DNA of 64,000 nt, from positions 1,240,001-1,304,000 of the forward strand of contig NZ_JHEL01000015.1 in assembly GCF_000710345.2 (NCBI RefSeq), written 5' to 3'. The DNA is from Curtobacterium sp. S6 (GTDB lineage Bacteria > Actinomycetota > Actinomycetes > Actinomycetales > Micrococcaceae). Positions 60,198 to 64,000 of this stretch are shown here, piece by piece. Within the stretch, counting starts at the first letter, position 1, and each line of letters begins with the position of its first letter. A program made the translations under genes and the position numbers. The notes under the pieces were generated by a model. The model made no database searches, was not told the origin of the DNA, and saw only the letters and a list, made by a program, of their open reading frames with translations.

Positions 60198-60647
60198 ATG
60201 ACCGAATACCCCGCCTTCGCACAGCCGGTCGAGATCCGTTGGTCGGATCAGGACCTCATGGGCCACGTGAACAATGCCCGCATCCTGACCCTGGTCGAAG
60301 AGTCTCGCATCCTGTGGCTACGCTCCCTCAACGGGTGGGACCGCGATATCAATCCGACGGTCGTGGTGCGCACGGAGATCAACTACCGCAAACCGGTCAT
60401 GTACGGACCCGAGCTGGTCATCGAGCTCGGCGTCGGAAGGATCGGAGGCTCGTCGTACGGCATCACCTTCCGCGGAATCCAGGAGGAGGCCGTCGTCTTC
60501 GATGGCGTCAACGTCCTGGTCGGGGTCGATCCCGTCAAGCTCACGCCGCGGCAGCTCTCCGAATCCGAATTGGGCATCCTGAACCGGTTCGGAACCTTCG
60601 ATCCCGAGGCCCCGACGGACCTCACCGCGGAGCCCGTGTCCCGGTAG
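60198..60647 (+). CDS. hotdog-fold acyl-CoA thioesterase, FadM/YbgC type
   Basis: 149 aa. The catalytic motif WSDQDLMGHVNNARIL contains Asp17 and the conserved Asn of 4-hydroxybenzoyl-CoA-thioesterase-like (YbgC/FadM) enzymes; VVVRTEINYRKPVMYGPELVIE continues the fold. It probably hydrolyses acyl-CoA esters in the cytosol. GAAAGG lies 6-10 nt upstream of the ATG. It is followed 100 bp on by a fatty-acyl-CoA ligase on the same strand, suggesting linked acyl-CoA turnover. Confidence 0.9.
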   Translation: MTEYPAFAQPVEIRWSDQDLMGHVNNARILTLVEESRILWLRSLNGWDRDINPTVVVRTEINYRKPVMYGPELVIELGVGRIGGSSYGITFRGIQEEAVVFDGVNVLVGVDPVKLTPRQLSESELGILNRFGTFDPEAPTDLTAEPVSR

Positions 60648-60750
60648 GCTCATCACCTCGTGAGAAACACTTTGTGTCATGGGTCACTGACGCGTAGGGT
60701 TTTGCGCACCAGTATCCGGCGACGACGCCGACGACAGTGACGAGGTACCC

Positions 60751-62391
60751 ATGCTCCACGGACGGTCCGCGACGACGGGCGACGACTACCCGCTCAACAT
60801 GATTTCCCTGTTCCGGTATTCGGCACAGACCTTTCCCGAGAACACCATCACCCATCGGGACTTGGACGGCACCTGGCACCGTTCCACGTACTCCGAGGAA
60901 TTCGGCCGCATCGGGCAGATGGCCCACGCCCTGACCGAGATCGGCATCGGTCCCGGCGACACCGTGGGTGTGCTCGATTGGAATTCACGACGCCATCTGG
61001 AACTCTATTTCGCGGTCCCCGGCCTAGCCGCGACGATGCTCCAGCTGAACCTGCGCCTGGCGGCCGAGGACTTGGGCTACGTGATCGACCATTCCGAGGC
61101 CGACTGGATCTGCGTGGACGAGTCGTTGCTACCGATCGCCGAAAAACACCGGGACGCCGAGCGGGTCAAAGGCTGGATCGTCATGTCCGATCACCCCTCC
61201 GGCGAGGTGGAGACTTCCCTCCCCAACGTCGTGTATCTCGAAGACATCATGGGCAAGCACCCGGGTGACTACCCCTTCGAATGGGTCGAGGAAACCTCGG
61301 CCGCGTACGCGGGATACACCACGGGCACCACAGGTCGCCCCAAGGGAATTTTATATTCCCACCGGGCCATGTACCTCCACTCGCTCGCGACGATCGCGTC
61401 CATGAGGATCGGGTACAACTCAACGGTCATGCTTCTGACGCCGATGTTCCACGTCATGTGCTGGGGTTTCCCCCAATCGGCGGTCTCGGCCGGGGCCCGC
61501 ATCGTCTTGCCCGGCCGGTGGCAGGCGAAGGACGTCGCCGTGCTCGGCGACGCCTTGGCGGCCGAGTCGGTCACGGTGACCAACGCGGCGCCCTCCATCC
61601 TGACTCCCCTGCTCGATTACTATCGCTCGCTGCCCGAGCCGCCCGACCTGACCGGGCTCAGCATCATTTGCGGAGCCAGCGAGCCGGCCCTGTCCATGAT
61701 GCGGGGGTTCAAGGAGGTCACGGGCGCCGACGTCGTCCACGCCTACGGGGCCTCGGAGACCTCGCCGCTCGTGTCCACCAACCGGGATCTCCCGCCCGCG
61801 CTCCACGACCTCAGCGAAGATGAAGCCTGGGACATCAAAAGATCGCAGGGGATCCCGATGCTGGGAGCCGAGGTCAAGATCGTCGATCTCGACGGCCGCG
61901 AGCAGCCTCACGATGGCGAATCCGCCGGTGAGCTGCTGGTCCGCGGCCCCTGGATCACGACGTCGTACGTCAATCGCCCGGACACCGAAGACAGTTTCAG
62001 CGACGGCTGGTGGCGCTCTGGCGATGCCGGCGTGATCGATCGGAGGGGCTATATCAAGCTCACGGATCGGCTGAAGGATGTCATCAAGTCCGGTGGCGAA
62101 TGGATCTCGTCGATCGACATGGAGAATACGATCCTCGATCACCCCGACGTCGGCGAGGCTGCGGTCATCGGCGTCCCCGATGAAACGTGGGAAGAACGGC
62201 CCGTGGCCTACGTGGTCCCCCGCGATGGAGCCTCCGTGACCGAGCAGAGCATCTATGACCTTCTCGCCACCCGCTTTGCCAAGTGGCAGCTTCCCGATCA
62301 AGTCATCATTTCCGAGGGGCTCCCCCGTACGTCGGTCGGAAAGCTCAATAAGCGGAAGATGCGCGCCGAATTCGCGGACCAGGAGAATTGA
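60751..62391 (+). CDS. long-chain fatty-acid--CoA ligase-like AMP-binding enzyme
   Basis: 546 aa, acyl-adenylate-forming enzyme. The P-loop-like AMP motif is YTTGTTGRPKGILYSH near residue 190; GASEPALSMMRGF, HAYGASETSPL, and the C-terminal SGDAGVIDRRGYIKLTDRLKDVIKSGGE with the hinge DRLKD and the conserved Lys near residue 530 in VGKLNKRKMR complete the family. It activates a carboxylic acid, probably a medium- or long-chain fatty acid, with ATP and CoA. The upstream thioesterase may trim its products. Confidence 0.92.
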   Translation: MLHGRSATTGDDYPLNMISLFRYSAQTFPENTITHRDLDGTWHRSTYSEEFGRIGQMAHALTEIGIGPGDTVGVLDWNSRRHLELYFAVPGLAATMLQLNLRLAAEDLGYVIDHSEADWICVDESLLPIAEKHRDAERVKGWIVMSDHPSGEVETSLPNVVYLEDIMGKHPGDYPFEWVEETSAAYAGYTTGTTGRPKGILYSHRAMYLHSLATIASMRIGYNSTVMLLTPMFHVMCWGFPQSAVSAGARIVLPGRWQAKDVAVLGDALAAESVTVTNAAPSILTPLLDYYRSLPEPPDLTGLSIICGASEPALSMMRGFKEVTGADVVHAYGASETSPLVSTNRDLPPALHDLSEDEAWDIKRSQGIPMLGAEVKIVDLDGREQPHDGESAGELLVRGPWITTSYVNRPDTEDSFSDGWWRSGDAGVIDRRGYIKLTDRLKDVIKSGGEWISSIDMENTILDHPDVGEAAVIGVPDETWEERPVAYVVPRDGASVTEQSIYDLLATRFAKWQLPDQVIISEGLPRTSVGKLNKRKMRAEFADQEN

Positions 62392-62495
62392 GGGTTCTCT
62401 GCTCGGACTCCGGGGTTCTTCGACAGTCCTGCACAGGCTCGGTACAGGGTCGATTCCTATGCTGGAAGTACCTCATAGGTGCGAGTGATTGACAG

Positions 62496-62527
62496 AGAGC
62501 GGCCCCCGATACGTCGGGGGCCGCTCT
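62496..62527. terminator. terminator between acyl-CoA ligase and brnQ
   Basis: A perfect 14-bp stem (62496-62509 with 62514-62527), loop TACG, then TTTC; genes converge here. Confidence 0.8.
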
Positions 62528-62560
62528 TTCATGCGCGGGCGGTGCGCACCGGTTGCGGTT

Positions 62561-63967
62561 TTAGCGCGCCGCTTCGGTTTCGCCGGCGTCGGTTCGCGCT
62601 TCCGCCTCGGAGATGGATTCCCCTCCCAGGGGGACGCCCTTCCGAGCGCCGCCGGCAAGGTCGAGGATCGCACCAATCACCGCCGCGATCAGCGTCGGGA
62701 GGAACCAGCCAAGGTCCTGCGAATGCCCCGGCGACCATCCGATCAGCGGCGTGATCAGGGAGGCCCCGACGTTGAGCGACGCCAAGGTCATCAGCGCGGC
62801 CCAGATGGTGGCTACCGCGAGCGCCAGAACGAAGGTCCAGTGCAGGCGTCGGCGAACGAGCGGTTCGATCAAGGTCAGCAGGATCAGCGTGATCGCCGGC
62901 GGATAGAGGAAACCGACGATGGGCGCGGCGATGGCCAGCACCGTTTCCAGGCCCGTGGTCGAGACCGCGCAGGAGATCAGGCAGAAGATGACCAACCAGG
63001 CACGGTAGGAGACCTTCGGAACCATTTTGTGGAAGTACTCGGAGGTCGCGCCCAACAGGCCAACCGCGGTCGACAGGCAGGCCAGCAACACGATCAGGCC
63101 GAAGACGATCGTTCCGGGCGTCCCCATGGTCTGTGCGGCGGCGTCGGCGAGGAGGGCGGCTCCGTCCTGATAGCCGGACCCATTGGGGATGAAGTTTCCG
63201 ATGTAGCCCAGGCCAAGATAGATCACGCCGAGGAAAACTCCGGCGATGATGGCCGACAGCCCGACGCCTCGCACGAGCTTCGGTCCGGCAGGCATTCCCT
63301 TGTGGCGAAGGGCCGAGACCACCAGGATGCCGAACGCGAGCGCGGCAATGGAATCCATGGTGAGGTAACCGTTGACGAATCCGGTGGCCCCCGCGTGCGT
63401 CGCGTAGTCGCCGGAGGCCTGCCCGGTCCCGTGATCCATCGTGAAAATGGCGAGGACGATCAGGATCGCCAGGAGAACGAGCAACGCGGGGGTCAGGTAT
63501 TTGCCGAGCTTATCGACCAGCCCGTTCGGGTCCAGACACATCAAGAACGCGATGATGAAGAACACCGCGGAGAATCCGGCGGCCGCCCCGGTGGATTCCC
63601 AACCGAAGACGGGCGTGACCGCCGACGAGAAACTGACGGTGGCGGTTCGTGGCAACGCGTAGAACGCACCGATCGACAGGTAAGCCAGGATCGGGAAGAT
63701 CAGGCCGAAGATGCGTCCTCCGCGGCGGGCGAGATCCTGCACGTCGTTGCCCGTGATCGCGACGGCGATCACGGCCAGGACGGGAAGCAGGACACCCGTG
63801 CTGATGAATCCGAGAATGGCCGGAAGGAAGTGTTCACCGGATTCGACCCCGACGATGGGCGGGATGATCAGGTTCCCCGCCCCGAAAAACATCGAGAACA
63901 GCATCATGGCTGCGATCGCGATGATCCAGGGGGAGGTGCTCTTCTGCGACGGATCTGTGTGTGCCAT
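62561..63967 (-). CDS. brnQ: branched-chain amino-acid carrier BrnQ
   Basis: 468 aa from the ATG at 63967. About 12 transmembrane helices; the LIVCS family core is MMLFSMFFGAGNLIIPPIVG at the N-terminus, and GFVNGYLTMDSIAALAFGILVV, GATSEYFHKMVPKVSYRAW are typical. It is a sodium-coupled importer of leucine, isoleucine and valine. The AAAGGA upstream fits neither start perfectly: an in-frame ATG at 63979 follows it with no spacing, and the one at 63967 has 12 nt. Its substrates match the branched-chain-type dehydrogenase at the other end of the window. Confidence 0.93.
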   Translation of the reverse strand: MAHTDPSQKSTSPWIIAIAAMMLFSMFFGAGNLIIPPIVGVESGEHFLPAILGFISTGVLLPVLAVIAVAITGNDVQDLARRGGRIFGLIFPILAYLSIGAFYALPRTATVSFSSAVTPVFGWESTGAAAGFSAVFFIIAFLMCLDPNGLVDKLGKYLTPALLVLLAILIVLAIFTMDHGTGQASGDYATHAGATGFVNGYLTMDSIAALAFGILVVSALRHKGMPAGPKLVRGVGLSAIIAGVFLGVIYLGLGYIGNFIPNGSGYQDGAALLADAAAQTMGTPGTIVFGLIVLLACLSTAVGLLGATSEYFHKMVPKVSYRAWLVIFCLISCAVSTTGLETVLAIAAPIVGFLYPPAITLILLTLIEPLVRRRLHWTFVLALAVATIWAALMTLASLNVGASLITPLIGWSPGHSQDLGWFLPTLIAAVIGAILDLAGGARKGVPLGGESISEAEARTDAGETEAAR

Positions 63968-64000
63968 GTGGTCTGGCATTCCTTTACGTGCTGGTGGTGA

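Overview
This 64 kb window is GC-rich chromosomal DNA from a high-GC Gram-positive bacterium. Frequent GTG starts, 4-bp ATGA/GTGA gene overlaps, probable leaderless transcripts and the family repertoire (YhgE/Pip with TetR, WXG-like proteins, actinobacterial gal and 2-oxo-acid dehydrogenase genes) point to Actinomycetota, probably Micrococcales near the Micrococcaceae. The genus cannot be named from the sequence alone. No phage, insertion sequence, CRISPR array, rRNA or replication origin was seen. It reads as ordinary core genome with several small accessory or regulatory cassettes.

Layout. 0.1-2.2 kb: small membrane protein, sugar O-acetyltransferase, and a membrane protein with tandem R-T-E/Q-V motifs. 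2.2-7.3 kb: branched-chain-type 2-oxo-acid dehydrogenase (E1alpha, E1beta, E2) preceded by a HisC/Pat aminotransferase. 7.3-9.4 kb: a WXG-like helical protein paired with an alpha/beta hydrolase. 9.6-16.3 kb: purB, an EcsC-like protein, a CDF metal exporter with a spermidine-synthase-like enzyme, acylphosphatase, an NAD(P)-binding protein, tRNA-Thr and a CitE-like lyase. 16.3-20.3 kb: an ABC/FtsX exporter divergent from a NarL-type two-component system. 20.3-22.7 kb: an OhrR-type regulator with twin operators facing a small protein gene, a TPM-domain lipoprotein and an unknown protein. 22.7-26.5 kb: a cystathionine gamma-synthase/lyase-like enzyme with a polar amino-acid (probably cystine) ABC importer behind a structured leader. 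26.5-34.2 kb: CstA with its YbdD partner, quinone oxidoreductase, tRNA-Ser(TGA), an RclA-like flavoprotein and a large FAD/NAD(P)-binding protein. 34.3-38.5 kb: tRNA-Ser(GCT), two glycosyltransferases, a guanidine-III riboswitch with two SMR transporters, and a SixA-like phosphatase. 38.5-41 kb: receiverless winged-helix regulator, a 640-bp non-coding gap, upp and tadA. 41.1-45.1 kb: palindromic TetR-type operator, P-loop-less ABC-like protein, YhgE/Pip membrane protein and TetR. 45.1-51.3 kb: tRNA-Ser(CGA), ornithine-cyclodeaminase-like protein, frameshifted hrpB and a RecQ helicase ending in a phosphoribosyltransferase-like segment. 51.4-60.1 kb: DedA, a galactose regulon (mutarotase, small membrane protein, SSS symporter, divergent DeoR-galT-galK), an RpiB-family isomerase and a second DedA. 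60.2-64 kb: thioesterase, fatty-acyl-CoA ligase and BrnQ.

Most distinctive items: (i) the guanidine-III riboswitch, whose two pairing elements can be matched by eye, ahead of a paired Gdx/SugE-type exporter; (ii) the self-contained palindrome / degenerate ABC protein / YhgE / TetR cassette; (iii) twin OhrR-like operators overlapping the ribosome binding site of a small non-Ohr gene; (iv) the WXG-like/hydrolase pair; (v) a single-base frameshift in hrpB. All calls come from reading the sequence; no database search was run.
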